DNA of 64,000 nucleotides from the NCBI GenBank assembly GCA_965153355.1, contig OZ231127.1, positions 10,044,001-10,108,000 of the forward strand, given 5' to 3'. The notes beneath the pieces were generated by a model. The model saw nothing but the letters and a program-made list of their open reading frames with translations. It ran no database searches and had not been told where the DNA came from. Below, piece by piece: positions 37,550 to 62,390 of the stretch; position 1 is the first letter of the stretch, and each line of letters starts with the position of its first letter. The translations under genes were made by a program, and so were the position numbers. The DNA comes from Flaccisagitta enflata (Eukaryota > Chaetognatha > Sagittoidea > Aphragmophora).

Positions 37550-38929
37550 GCGGTCCGTCGGCTGCGTCTTTTGCTTGCCATTGGTCAAAACATCTTCATA
37601 TGATGATGGCGCTTCTTTCTCTGTAGTTGCGACTGCTGCCACTGATGCTGTTTTGCAGCTTGCACCTTTGTTAAGCTGAATCCCCGCCCATGTCTCGATC
37701 ATATTGACCAAGTTGTCGAATGAAAATAATTGTCCATTTTGGGCTGCTTCATGTTGCTTTTCCCAGAATTTATCTGCAAGATGAGGGACCCTCTTATTGA
37801 GAATCTCCTGCAGCAGCGCTCGTCACGTACGTATTGCCTTCTCACAGGTCCTCGCAATCTTCTTTGCCTTTTTGCAACCTTGCAGCCAAATTGAAATGCC
37901 TTGCATGGTCGGCCGACTGGATCTTCGCCTCCGCGACGATTTCGTTGAACAGCGCCGCAATGTTGCAACGCCTTAACCATGAAAATGACGTCCATTTTGC
38001 GAAGGCGTCGTCAATTTCTCCTCTTGCTGTTGCTTCAGTTGCATCAATCGTCGCAGTTTCAATGATCTCTTTTGCCGGACAAGCAAACCACTTAGGCAAT
38101 TCAATAAGATGTCCCATTTTAATCAAGCCCTCATGCTTCTCAGCATCTTTGAACTCCTCTTCCCATCCTTGAAGTAATCGGTGGATGAAAGCTCCTGCAG
38201 AGGCTTCTCAGGTCTTGCTCTCTCCAGCGCTTTGAGGGCCGACCTCCCTTGCTCGCATGTGAGATCATTGTCGTCGCTCTGAAGAAACCTGTCAGAGCAG
38301 TTGTTGGGCATCTGAACATGGACTTCCGGTTGGCGGGCTGCCAGCTGATGCTCCACTTGATGATACGCTGGGGATTGTTGGATGAGGAGGCGTATTGACC
38401 CCCGACTTTGGAGATCTTTTTGGTGGTTTTACACTCCACCCCACTTCCTCTTGCTGATTCACTTGTTGTGGATCATCTTGATGGAATCTGGGAGCAGCAT
38501 CAAAATCTTGGCCCAGATGATCTATACCATGTTACCCATTCTTCTTTTCGTTGTCTCTCTTCTGCTCTCGCTGCGGCAAGGTCAAAGTCTCTCTGCTGAA
38601 TCTGCATCTTCATTATCACTTCTTGCTGCAAACGTTGATTCCTGCTGGATGACTTCCGCTTGAGGCGTTGCTAGAGGCGCTTGCGCTACTTTTGGCGCTT
38701 TCGGCTGCAATCCACTCGTTGTCTTCTTGGGGGCGACTTTTCTTCTTTCTTTATCTTGCAGCTGCTGTGCAACTTCGCGTCAGCGACCTCTTGCTTCTGC
38801 CTCCTGCGCATCGCCTCCGTCGCATCACCTCCGCTTCCGGCTGTGTTGAAGGCCCTTTTCCTCTTGATGGGAAGACCAGTCTCCCTTCAGCAGAACCAAT
38901 CTCTGCCTAAAGAGATCACTTCCGGTGCG

Positions 38930-40080
38930 GCGGAGAATCGTTGCTGCTGGGTTTGATGATGCTGATCCTGATGCTGTTGCTGTTGTTGAAGCCGTTGCTG
39001 CTGCCCCTGTTGATGTTGAAGCTGCTGTTGCTGGTCAGGACGCTGTTACTGATCATTCTGCTGCTGCAGTTGACGCTGGCGCTGTCCTTGCTGCTGCTGC
39101 TGCTCGAACTGTTGCTGCTGCACCATCGGCTGCTTGACGGACGTTTCCGCTGACTGCACATGGCGTTGCTGTCTCCAGGTGAACAATCCCCGGATTGGAA
39201 ATTTTGAAGATAGATCGACGGTCTTTTGGCGGATGCTGCGGCTGCTGCTGGTCCAGCTCAGACAGTTGTCTAAGCTTCACGTCCAGCTACTCTACAGCTC
39301 CACCAATGCCGCAGTCGTTCAGGCTATTCCAGTGCTTTCGTTGCATTTCTGCCGCATTATTGAATACTCCTGCTCTTCTATCTTCATCTCGTTGCTGCTG
39401 CTGGTGAAAGTTACACATTCAGTCATGTCACTCTTTGTCTTCTTGTGGTGAGCTTCGCTGTTGAAATCCCAATAGCACATCGATCAGCGCCTTTGGAGCT
39501 GTTGCTGCATCACCACCCTCACCTTCAGCCATCATGTGCAGTCGTTGATCTGCAAGGCTGTCTCTCTTCTTCTGTCTCCTCACCCAGCGTTCATGCTACG
39601 ACCAGATGGTTGTTTGAAGCTGGAGGATCCTACCACCGCTGGGATTGCAGCGGAAGATTGCTGTTGCTGCTGCTGTTGCTGTTGACCGTATTTTCTCCTG
39701 CATCGTTTAGCCGCTGTTGTTGTTGTTCGTGCGGCTGCATGGGCGTTTGGTGTTGTCGCAACTCTTGTTGTTGTTGCTGTTGCTGTTGTTGCTGCTGTTG
39801 ATCGTATTGTTGTTGTTGTTGAGCGCCGGCTGCAGGATCTTGTTGACAAAATTGTTGAGGTTATGCAACTGCTGCTGCTGCAACAGCTCTTGCTGCTGCC
39901 GTTGAGCCGTCGTTTGCTGCTGCTCCTGGGCCGGTGGAGTTGGCGTTGCTGTTGGAGTTGCTGCTGCTGCATCTGCAATTGATGCTGCTGCTGTTGCTCC
40001 TGTTGCTGTCGCTGCTCCTCCTCCCGTTGTTGCTGCTGCATATCGTCAATCAGCCGACGGCCTTGTCGCATTTCCTCCTC
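38930..40080 (-). repeat. CAG/CTG-rich region (polyglutamine in the gag frame)
   Basis: On the dynein/retroelement strand it reads runs of CAG and CAA, giving Gln stretches; on the plus strand CTG/TTG runs give Leu frames. Frames shift repeatedly. Confidence 0.8.
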
Positions 40081-40944
40081 CAACTGCCTACCCCATCTGT
40101 CTCTCTCAGCACTCCTGTTGACAAGCGTCGCCTCGCCCTCTCCTGCGGCGTCAATCATTGATGATCCCGCGGCCTCTTGCAGAGCGTCGGCGTCGTCGAG
40201 ATCCGCAAGCATGTCGTCAGCTTGCTCCATTGGAGACGCACGCGCAGGTTCGATTTCCGAGACAAATCTGATACCCATTGATTGGGCATCTCCTCTTTGG
40301 ATCGGCGGCAGATTCAAAAATTGGCCGCCAGTTGGAGATTGCGCACCATGTCGCGGGACCGGAAGTGGAAGATACTCGGATCCGTCAGGGTTTGGCGAAA
40401 ACGTTCGCATCCTTGAGTCGGAGCGGTAACATTGTCACGGGCGGCGTGAGTGTCAGTTGGGAGACTGTTCCATGAGAATTCATTGACGGGTCTTTTGCGA
40501 TTCCCAATGTCATTGTGCACTGCGTTCACGATGTCGGCGTTGGAAGGAAAACCCTCTGGATAGTTTCACGATCAAAGAAACGCATGGAGTCCCATTCGCG
40601 CCGGATTCGACGCAAAGCAGACGCCGCGAATCGAAGAGGGTCGCCGGGCATCGAGTCGAGCGCCATTTGCCTTGCATACGATATGAAGTCGTAGACCATG
40701 TCCCGAAGTCCGTGTCGGGCGCGTCTGATTCACAGGCGGCGTCGTCGAAGTCATTCGTTCCTTCGGTGCAAGTAGCCCCGGCGTCGAAAAGGCGCCGGCA
40801 TCCTTCCATCTCCGCCGAAATGTCGTTCCTCATTGCGCATAAACGATTCGACCTCGGACACTGATTCAAACCGAAGTGAGATACACGAGATGACGTTGAA
40901 GCGGTCGAGGCAGTGTCGTCGTTGGCGCGGCTGCCATTGTCCAA

Positions 40945-42049
40945 TTTCGTTTTAGAGGTCGAAGACGGAAAGAATCGAGTCGTTTTTAAATTGTTGAAAT
41001 ATAATTTACGCCCACGAGTTTCAACTGGACTGAGCGTCTATCTGACTGACTTGTGGTGAAAGAAAGTTGGCCGATTGGAAAATAGGAAGGCGATCGTCTC
41101 GTTTATTCCATAAAAATTTCAACAACTGAAGAGAGGGGGAAAAATGAAAGGGAAAGTGGGCGTTAATTGTGATCAGCAAACGCAAAAGATAACATGAAAT
41201 CGAGATAGGACACAATAAAGGACAGAAACAGCACATGACAACATGTTCATCTTCTTCAGAGCCCATGCCACCTGATAATACCTGCCCCTGCCCCGGCCCA
41301 TCCCATTAAATTCATCCATATCATCCCTATAGCAAGCTGATCGGGCAAGCGGTAAAAACCATGCTAAAATCCGGCAATAAAAATGCAAAAGGGCAAAAGA
41401 CAAAAATAACAGACCGGAAACAAGATAAAAACAACGTTAATAAAAGCAAAGACACGTCTATAAAACTTACTTTTAGGCCCACTTTCGTTGGTTTCAGCCC
41501 ACAGTCTGTCGAAGTCAAACTAACGTTAATTGTCCGTTCAGTTTATCTGCAATAAAAAGATGAGAGATTATTGAAATTAGTGAATTCCAAGGGCGCATTC
41601 AATCGATCACGAAAAATCAATCAATCACTTTAGGAAGCAATGCCGAGAATAAATAAAATCAATCAATCCAAAAATTGGATGATACGAAGGACGAGTTACG
41701 TATATTTGCCTACGTAGTAAAAACAAATGGCACAAAATCAAGGCGCAACCATATGGTTACCCATCTAGCATTCAATATAAAAAATGGCAAGAAACAAAAG
41801 ACGCGGGCATTGAATAGTAGAGAAAGAGAAAAAGCCAAAAGCACGCAAAAGAGACAAAAGCACACATACCTAAGAAACGGACGGACATACATTTCTAACA
41901 CATTCATTTCATTCATTTCATTCATTTCATTCATTTCATTCATTCAATGAAAATGTTTGAAATCAATTGAAAACTCATTTTGTTCATTTCATTCACTGAA
42001 ATACATTTCATTCACTAAAATTCATTTCATTCACTAAAATAATCAGCTA
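40945..42049. other. Region right of the retroelement
   Basis: It may include the retroelement leader or LTR, but no second copy allows LTR ends to be set. A CATTTCATT array lies at 41895-42040. No exon. Confidence 0.35.
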
Positions 42050-42358
42050 CGTTGAGGTCTGATCAAGCTGGGGATAGGTCTGGTAATAGGTCGGATAGGT
42101 ATGGGGATAGGTCTGTTAGAGCTCGGGATAGGTCTGATAGAGCTCGGGATAGGTCTGATAGAGCTCGGGATAGGTCTGATAGAGCTCGGGATAGGTCTGA
42201 TAGAGCTTGGGATAGGCCTGAGAGAGCTCGGGATAGGTATGATAGAGCTAGGGATAGGTCTGATAGAGCTAGGGATAGGTCTGATGGAGCTAAGGATAGG
42301 TCTAAGAATAGATAACGCCCGGCGCAACGTCTTGGCCCGTGTATCCGGCCTTGTTTTT
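42050..42358 (+). mobile_element. HINE-like element with 21-bp array
   Basis: GGGATAGGTCTGATAGAGCTC is repeated about 11 times between 42070 and 42300. It is followed by AACGCCCGGCGCAACGTC and GCCCGTGTATCCGGCCTTGT, the conserved HINE end. The array replaces the usual GTCY core. Confidence 0.65.
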
Positions 42359-43560
42359 TTTTCAGAAACCTACAGATTTTGCCAAGAGGCATATGCGCTA
42401 AGTTCGTTTAGTCCTCTAGTTTGAACAAACACAATTTACTACTGGCAGTACTGCGACGTCCTCCAAACGCGATAATTCCAAAATCATAGGAGACTGTCTA
42501 CAAATTGCGAATGATTACACTAGTTTTGTTTGTTTTTTTATCGATAAATTTTGATAGCATGACGTGCACAGGACTAGCAACTACGCGGGACTAAGCGACA
42601 GCGTTTTGCTTGGTGTAAATACCAGGATATGAAAGATCCTTTAAGTTTGGTTTAACTAGTAAACCATAACAGAAGAGACCGAGCCTATCATAATATCACT
42701 CAAAGACTACCATTTTGCTCTTATGTTGCCAAATACCCATTCACCCCTAAATCAAGTCCGTCAATCCGTCAGGCTGGTTTAGACAGCCAATGGACACATT
42801 AATAACAAGGTGTTGTTAGGTAAGGTTGGATATTAACACCAAGCCCAGGTTAACTTTTATTGATAGTCTAATGATCACCCAACCGACCGAGTAGCGTCGA
42901 TGAGGACACTAACTAAAAGATCCAAGCACAAACTAGGAAAATGATCCAAGCAGTAAGCAATCTATTAAATCCCCGATCGGAAATCGATTATTCGGAAAAG
43001 CGAAAGCGATAGAAACATTAAGAGACTACCATCTAACGACTACGCCGACTTTACAAGTGCTATCCAAACTTCAAGGCGGGTCTAGTTATGAGAGATGAGT
43101 CGCGGTCAAGATCGAGCAATTGCATCACCTTAATAACCGACCGAAGCGCCTCGATGATTGGAAAGCACTATTCATTTCTTACTTCAATTGATTACATTTC
43201 AGAGAACATTTCTCATACATACTTCCTCATAGTCACGTAAGATCTTCGCGGAAAACACGGGGAAAGTGAGAAGACATTATCCGAATTGATTTGGGGAAAA
43301 AAAACTACATAGCACTCGGTAATACTGAGTCAGCAGTTTTTAGCAATTCAACTACAAATCGTTGCAGAATCCACATTTGTCATGATCATAATTACCTTGA
43401 CATAAGCATGTCAAACCCGTCGCACCGTGTTCCCTAACTGTGGTAGGTAGGAATAAATGACTCAGCATAGCGACCTATTCTGGGTTGTTGCTTACATGTA
43501 GGTGCATCCTATCATGCATAAAACTAAAAATTCTGTTGGGATTTTTTTTAGAAATATATA
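42359..43560. other. Sequence without recognised features
   Basis: No exon, repeat array or element terminus that I can support. The C-terminal dynein exons expected downstream of exon A11 are not found here. Confidence 0.45.
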
Positions 43561-43584
43561 AGAGTATGGGTCCGCGACTGGAGT

Positions 43585-44050
43585 CAAACGGCGTTGTCAA
43601 ACGGCGTTGTCAAACGGCGTTGTCAAACGGCGTTGTCAAACGGCGTTGTCATACGGCGTTGTCATACGGCGTTGTCATACGGCGTTGTCATACGGCGTTG
43701 TCATACGGCGTTGTCATACGGCGTTGTCATATGGCGTTGTCATACGGCGTTGTCATACGGCGTTGTCATACGGCGTTAGCATACGGCGTTAGCATACGGC
43801 GTTGTCAAACGGCGTTGTCAAACGGTGTTGTCAAACGGCGTTGTCAAACGGCGTTGTCAAACGGCGTGGTCAAACGGCGTGGTCAAACGGCGTTGTCAAA
43901 CGGCGTTGTCAAACGGCGTGGTCAAACGGCGTGGTCAAACGGCGTTGTCAAACGGCGTTGTCAAATGGCGTTGTCAAATGGCGTTGTCAAATGGCGTTGT
44001 CAAATGGCGTTGTCAAATGGCGTTGTCAAACGGCGTTGTCAAACGGCTGT
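43585..44050. repeat. 13-bp minisatellite (TCAAACGGCGTTG), about 36 copies
   Basis: Sub-blocks carry ATACGGCG, AAACGGCG, AAATGGCG and GTGG variants, showing local expansion. Since 13 is not divisible by three, each frame reads the same 13-residue repeat. Confidence 0.97.
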
Positions 44051-44102
44051 TTGGTCGGTTTGGCCAGTTAGCATGCTATAATCTTTACAAATCAAATACA
44101 TA

Positions 44103-44512
44103 CTACTCGACTCAATAAAAAAGCCGCACTTTTAAATGACAAATTGTCATACTGAATTTCAAAAAAACTAATCAAAATCATAGACCATTTGAAAGTTCTT
44201 TAAAAGATCTTTCATTTGGCGCCAATCTGGTATTGCTATCTCTTTTCATTTGGAAATGGCATTAGTTTGAGTAAAAACTTTGCCCATTTCAGTTTCGCAA
44301 TCCCTATGAAAAAAGTGCATTTTAGCAAAATAGTGCTTCTCTTTGCAGAGCTCTAGCTCCTAAACCGTTTGAGATACAGATCTGGGATTGGTCTAGAATG
44401 AAAGAAAATTTGAAAATCTTTTAAATCACTTCAACAGAAAAACTGTCAAATAATTTTTTTCCCTTATTCATTAACTTAAAATAGGGTGCGGCTTTTTTTT
44501 TGAGTCGAGTAG
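44103..44512. mobile_element. TA-flanked MITE inside a family F repeat, empty site known
   Basis: A 410-bp element with ends CTACTCGACTCAAT and GAGTCGAGTAG. It sits between CAAATACATA and TATGTTGAG. The uninterrupted neighbour repeats read CAAATACATATGTTGAG, so excision of the element plus one TA restores the site exactly. It shares the CTAGACCAATCCCA(G)ATCTG module with 16045-16650. Confidence 0.9.
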
Positions 44513-45383
44513 TATGTTGAGTCCTTCCATTTAGAGACTACATACCAAGTCCTAACCAAATCGGTTGAAAAATGCCAAAGTTATGCACGTTTCTCACTTT
44601 TAGGCTGGTTGGGTGGTAGGCCGGTTTGGCCGGTTAGCATGCTAAAATCTTTACAATTCAAATACATATGTTGAGTTCTTCCATTTAGGGACTACATACC
44701 AAGTTTTAACCAAATTGGTTGAAAAATGCTAAAGTTATGCACATTTTTCACTTTTAGGCTGGTAGGCTAGTTGGGTGGTAGGCCGGTTTGGCCATTTAGC
44801 ATGCTAAAATCTTTACAAATCAAATACATATGTTGAGTCCTTCCATTTAGAGACTACATATAAAGTTTTAACCAAATTGGTTGAAAAATGCCAAAGTTAT
44901 GCACGTTTTTCACTTTTAGGCTTGTAGGCTAGTTGGTTGGTAGGCCGGTTTGGCCGGTTAGCATGCTAAAATCTTTACAATTCAACTACGTATGTTGAGT
45001 TCTTCCATTTAGGGACTACATACCAAATTTTAACTAAATCGGTTGAAAAATGCCGAAGTTATGTACGTTTTTCACTTTTAGGCTGGTAGGCTGGTTGGGC
45101 CGGTTGGGTGGGTTGGATCATAACATACGCATAGGCTGCTAAGCGACTTTCCCTAATACAACTTCCCTCCAAATATGAAGCAAATCGGTCAAGGCGTTCA
45201 AAAGTTAGCCCATTTTTAAAAGTGTGGACGACGACGACAACGACAACGACAACGACGACGACGACGACACCCACCCGCCTCGGATTATAGTCCGCGTCGG
45301 AATGGTATTCCGTCGCGGACAAAAACACAATTCTTTTTTACATTTTTGCCACAAATCTTTGTGATCAATTTTTACATTATTTT

Positions 45384-45534
45384 TAGTTGCGGACATGCAA
45401 CTCTATAAGAGGCTTTGTCCATCCGTCCGTCGGTCGGTCGGTCCGTTGGTGAGCACGAGTCAAAAAGTGGGAAAACACGCATATCCGCCCCTGCCCACCC
45501 GTTCGCAACTGATGGCCGTGTATCCAGCCTTGTT
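45384..45534 (+). mobile_element. HINE-like element, family A
   Basis: TTTTAGTTGCGGACATGCAA, GTCC/GTCG core, AAAAGTGGGAAAACACGCAT, CCCACCCGTTCGCAACTGAT and GCCGTGTATCCAGCCTTGTT. 45535-46184 is AT-rich with no exon seen. Confidence 0.85.
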
Positions 45535-46184
45535 GAGTTCAGAATTGAATTCAGAGGATGTTTTCTGTTTCGTTTGAAATGAAAGTTGAAACAACATTGC
45601 CCTTACAAAAGGAGGCCAGAATTCTCCTATTTACAAAGGATGAAAGCCTTGCAAGCTTTCAATGGTGTTTACTCTATGGTGTTTACACTATATACTTTTT
45701 ATACTTTTTATACTTTTTAAAAAGAATAAAAAGTTCAGTTTGTCTCTAAATAATTATAACAATATTTATTATTGTAGTATTATACTAAAAAGATGAACTT
45801 TCTTTCTTTTTTTGAAAGTATATACTATATAGTGTGACATATCAAACAAACCAGGAAGTGCTACCTGCGTTAAAATCCACATTCAAAAATACTAGAAAAA
45901 TGATCTTAAAAAGTTACAACAAAAAATGTGAAAATTTACAGTGTTTTTTTTTTTATTTTTCTCAAAAAAATCCCAACAGAATATTTAGTTTCGAGTATAA
46001 TAATATGCATCTACACTTAAACGACACCCCAGAATAGGTGGCTATGCTGAGTCATTTTTTCCTACCTACCACAGCTAGGGAACACGGTGGTCGGGCATTG
46101 CAAAAATAGTAAATTACTTCACGCAATATTGATAAACAAAATGCAACATCAAAAATTCAAATTCCAGCATCAAATTTATTTTAC

Positions 46185-58726
<12,542 letters not shown>

Positions 58727-58739
58727 CTGAAGAAATATA

Positions 58740-59010
58740 GGAGAAGCGCAAATGCCAGTTGATAGTATTGGTACGAAAAAGCCATGGCAAAGTGACACAC
58801 GCCAAACAGTCTCTCACGTAAATGGAAGAGAAAGACAAATACCAGTTGACAGTATTGGCATGAAAACCCCTTAAAATGGTGACACACGTCAAACTGTCTC
58901 TCATAATGGAAGAGAAAGATAAATACCAGTTGACAGTATCGGTATGAAAAACCCTTAAGATGGTGTCACACGCCATTCTCCTCATAGAAATGGGAGAAAA
59001 GAAAAAATGC
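58740..59010. repeat. Short tandem repeat of about 85 bp, three copies
   Basis: GAGAAAGACAAATACCAGTTG with ACAGTATTGGCATGAAAA and ATGGTGACACACGTCAAAC recur three times just upstream of exon A1. The minus-strand frame that reads through them is a repeat product. Confidence 0.85.
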
Positions 59011-59277
59011 CAATCGAAAACGTTCAAAGGTCAAAAGATGACGTAATCATTTGGCAAAACTGACATATGGAGTGTTGGCCTCAAAAGAAAAGCCGGTTGA
59101 CAGTAAGAGTTTAGTAATGTTAAAAACCTTTCTAACGAAGCCCAAGGGAACCTGACATTTTTTCGTTACAGGCGAATTTCGCTGTAGACATAAATAAACA
59201 ATTGCTAGTAATAAAGTAGCATAAACAAACATCAGAATGGTTTTGTTGATTTAGAAAGATAACAAAAAAATCTTGAA

Positions 59278-61335
59278 AGAGTATGGGTCCGCGACTGGGG
59301 TCAAACGGCGTTGTTAAACGGCGTTGTCAAACGGCGTTGTCGAACGGCGTTGTCGAACGGCGTTGTCGAACGGCGTTGTCGAACGGCGTTGTCGAACGGC
59401 GTTGTCGAACGGCGTTGTCAAACGGCGTTGTCAAACGGCGTTGTCAAACGGCGTTGTCAAACGGCGTTGTCGAACGGCGTTGTCGAACGGCGTTGTCGAA
59501 CGGCGTTGTCAAACGGCGTTGTCAAACGGCGTTGTCAAACGGCGTTGTCAAACGGCGTTGTCAAACGGCGTTGTCAACGGCGTTATCAAACGTCGGTCTG
59601 ACACGGCGCGTGTGAATCGGCGTTGTCAAACGGCGTCCAACGGCGTTGTCGAACGGCGTTGTCAAACGGCGTTGTCAAACGGCGTTGTCAAACGGCGTTG
59701 TCAAACGGCGTTGTCAAACGGCGTTGTCAAACGGCGTTGTCAAACGGCGTTGTCAAACGGCGTTGTCAAACGGCGTTGTCAAACGGCGTTGTCAAACGGC
59801 GTTGTCAAACGGCGTTGTTGAACAGCGTTGTCAAACGGCGTTGTTGAACAGCGTTGTCAAACGGCGTTGTCAAACGGCGTTGTCAAACGGCGTTGTCAAA
59901 CGGCGTTGTCAAACGGCGTTGTTGAACGGCGTTGTCAAACGGCGTTGTCAAACGGCGTTGTCAAACGGCGTTGTCAAACGGCGTTGTCGAACGGTGTTGT
60001 CGAACGGCGTTGTCAAATGGCGTTGTCGAACGGCGATGTTGTCGGCGTTGTCAAACAGCGTTGTCAAATGGTGTTGTCGAAGTGTTGCAAACGCCATTAT
60101 CAAATACCTTTGTCAAACAGTATTGTCAAATGGTCTTGTCAAATAGCGGTCAAATAGGGGTTGAGAGATAAGCTGCTTTGTTCATATACATAGGTTGAGC
60201 CATTTAATTTTGAGTCTACATACCAAATTTTAACCAAATCGATTGAGAATTGTTCAAGTTATGCACATTTTTCACTTTTAAGGTGGTAGGCTGGTAGGCT
60301 GGTTGGGTGGTAGGCCGGTTAGCATGCTAAAATCTTTACAAATCAAATACATATGTTGAGTCCTTCCATTTAGAGAAAACATACCAAGTTTACACCTAAT
60401 CAGTTGAAAAACGCCAAAGTTATGAACTTTTTTCACTTTAAGGCTGGTAGGCTAGTTGGGTGGTAGGCCGGTTTGGCCGGTTAGCATGCTAAAATCTTCA
60501 CAATTCAAATACTTATATTGAGTCCTTCTATTCAGAGACTACATACCAAGTTTCAACCAAATCGGTTGAAAAATGCAGAAGTTATGCACATTTTTCACTA
60601 TTCGGCTGGTAGGCTGGTTGGGTGGTAGGCCGGTTTGGCTGGTTAGCATGCTGAAATCTTTACAATTCAAATACATATGTTGAGTCCTTCCATTTAGAGA
60701 CTACATACCAAGTTTTAACCAAATCGGTTGAAAAATGCAGAAGTTATGCACGTTTTTCACTTTTCGGCTGGTAGGCTGGTTGGGTGGTAGGCCGGTTTGG
60801 CCGGTTAGCATGCTAGAATCTTTACAAGTCAAATACATATGTTGAGTCCTTCCATTTAGAGACTACATACCAAGTTTCAACCAAATCAGTTGAAAAATGC
60901 AGAAGTTATGCACGTTTTTCACTTTTCGGCTGGTAGGCTGGTTGGGTGGTAGGCCGGTTTGGCCGGTTAGCATGCTAAAATCTTTACAATTCAAATACAT
61001 ATGTTGAGTCCTTCCATTTAGAGACTACATACCAAGTTTCAACCAAATCGGTTGAAAAATGCCAAAATTATGCACATTTTTCACTTTTAGGCTGGTAGGC
61101 TGGTTGGGCCGGTTGGGTGGGTCGGATCATAACATACGCATAGGCCGCAAAGCGGCTTACCCTAGTACAACTTCCCTCCAAATATGAAGCGAATCGGTCA
61201 AGGCGTTCAAAAGTTAGCCCATTTTTAAAAGTGTGGACGACAACAACAACGACAACAACGACGACGACGACGACGACACCCACGCGCCTCGAATTATAGT
61301 CCGCGTCGGAATGGTATTCCGTCGCGGACAAAAAT
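59278..61335 (+). mobile_element. Large element, family F, longest copy
   Basis: AGAGTATGGGTCCGCGACTG start, 13-bp array to about 60150, six units of 162 bp, TAACATACGCATAGGCCGCA, a (GAC)n tract, and hairpin arms GTCCGCGTCGGAAT/ATTCCGTCGCGGAC then AAAAA. Structure and ends match 43561-45325. Confidence 0.88.
59295..60150. repeat. 13-bp minisatellite (TCAAACGGCGTTG), about 60 copies
   Basis: Mostly AAACGGCG with blocks of GAACGGCG and TGAACAGCG variants, disrupted once near 59580-59640. It reads SNGVVKRRCQTAL in every forward frame. Confidence 0.97.
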
Positions 61336-61379
61336 AACGCGGTACAAAATAGCATATCATCACACGCACACAGACGCAC

Positions 61380-61382
<3 letters not shown>

Positions 61383-61440
<58 letters not shown>

Positions 61441-61489
61441 TATTCCCTCTCTCACTAGGATCGCTTTATTTCTCTTTCTTTCTTTTCAT

Positions 61490-61533
<44 letters not shown>

Positions 61534-61656
61534 TACTACTTCCTTTCTTCCCCTCTATGAAAAATTTCTCTCTCTTCTTCCTTTCTTTCTCTGTTTCTTC
61601 TTTCCTTCCTTCCTTCCTTCCTTCCTTCCTTCCTTCCTTCCTTCCTTCCTTCCTTT
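61383..61656. repeat. (CA)n, (CTTT)n and (CCTT)n microsatellites
   Basis: CA run 61383-61438, TTTC run about 61473-61533, TTCC run about 61602-61656. Confidence 0.95.
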
Positions 61657-61697
61657 CTCTCAAAATTTCGTTACCATTTTCACAGAAAAAATCTGAA

Positions 61698-62390
61698 CAG
61701 TATCTGGGTCCGCGACGGAGGGGGGTTAAAGATCACCAATTCCATAAGATCGCTATGACCAAAAGATCGCTAACCCTGTAAGTTCCCTAAAACTATAAGT
61801 CTTTACATTTAAAGCCTCCATACAAAGTTTCATGCAAATCCGTTGAAAAATAGCAAAGTTATGCACATTTTTCACTCTTAGGCTAGTAGGGTGGTTGGGT
61901 GGTAGGCTGGTTTGGTTTAATAGTGTGCATATGTTGAGTTCTTCCATTTAGAGACCCCATGCCAAGTTTCAACCAAATTGGTTGAAAAATGTCCAATTTA
62001 TGCAAGTTTTTCACTTTTAGGCCGGTAAGCTGGTTGGGTGGTAGGACGGTTTGGCCGGTTATCATGCTCAAACATAAATAAATCACATTCATGTGTTGAG
62101 TCCTTCCATTTAGAGACTCCATACTAAATTTTAACCAAATTGATTGAAAAACGCCAAAGATACGCGCATTTTTCACTTTTAGGCTGGTAGGCTGATTGGG
62201 TGGTAGGCTGGTTTGACAGTATAAATAGTGTGCATATGTTGAGTTCTTCCATCTAGAGACTCCATACCAAGTTGCAACCAAATTTGTTGAAAAATGACAG
62301 AGTTATGCAAGTTTTTCACTTTTTGGTCGGTAGGCTGGTTGGGTGGTAGGTCGGTTTAGCCGGTTAGCATTCTCAAGGCGATTTTTTGTT
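61698..62390 (+). mobile_element. Family F element, truncated
   Basis: Starts CAGTATCTGGGTCCGCGACG and continues into divergent units with TGTTGAGTCCTTCCATTTAG and AGGCTGGTAGGCTGATTGGG. The terminal hairpin is missing; it breaks into unrelated sequence near 62380. Confidence 0.7.

Larger units (their letters stand above)
36915..40944 (-). pseudogene. BEL/Pao-like retrotransposon gag-protease relic, truncated
   Basis: Read on the minus strand from about 40944, the gag-like frames are broken by several frameshifts. In order they show an acidic Ser/Thr-rich start, a segment with DFISYARQM and RIRREWDSMRF, a long Gln-rich coiled region (CAG repeats, about 40080-38930), a segment with LIKMGHLIELPKWFACPAKE (about 38126-37842), the zinc-knuckle region, and the start of an aspartic protease at the gap. 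No reverse transcriptase, RNase H, integrase or second LTR is present. The zinc knuckles and DPG protease motif place it near BEL/Pao (DUF1759/DUF1758 type); the gag itself is divergent. Confidence 0.7.
43561..45325 (+). mobile_element. Large element, family F: 13-bp array plus 162-bp array
   Basis: Starts AGAGTATGGGTCCGCGACTG. It then has a 13-bp array (43585-44050), an array of units near 162 bp (TGTTGAGTCCTTCCATTTAG ... GGCCGGTTAGCATGC), CCCTAATACAACTTCCCTCC, and a (GAC)n tract. It ends with hairpin arms GTCCGCGTCGGAAT and ATTCCGTCGCGGAC then AAAAA. The start GTCCGCGAC is the inverse of GTCGCGGAC in the terminal hairpin. A 410-bp MITE is inserted at 44103-44512. Confidence 0.85.

Noticed and set aside
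38382-40475. Leu/Ala-rich plus-strand frames over the CTG-rich region
   Set aside because: Antisense shadows of the CAG-rich retroelement gag on the minus strand.
43485-44118. Arginine/cysteine-rich repeat protein
   Set aside because: Produced by the 13-bp array in every frame; the same applies to 59283-60171.
44520-45080. CRISPR-like array of regular repeats (also 60170-61110)
   Set aside because: The 162-bp units are contiguous satellite repeats without unique spacers, in an animal genome.
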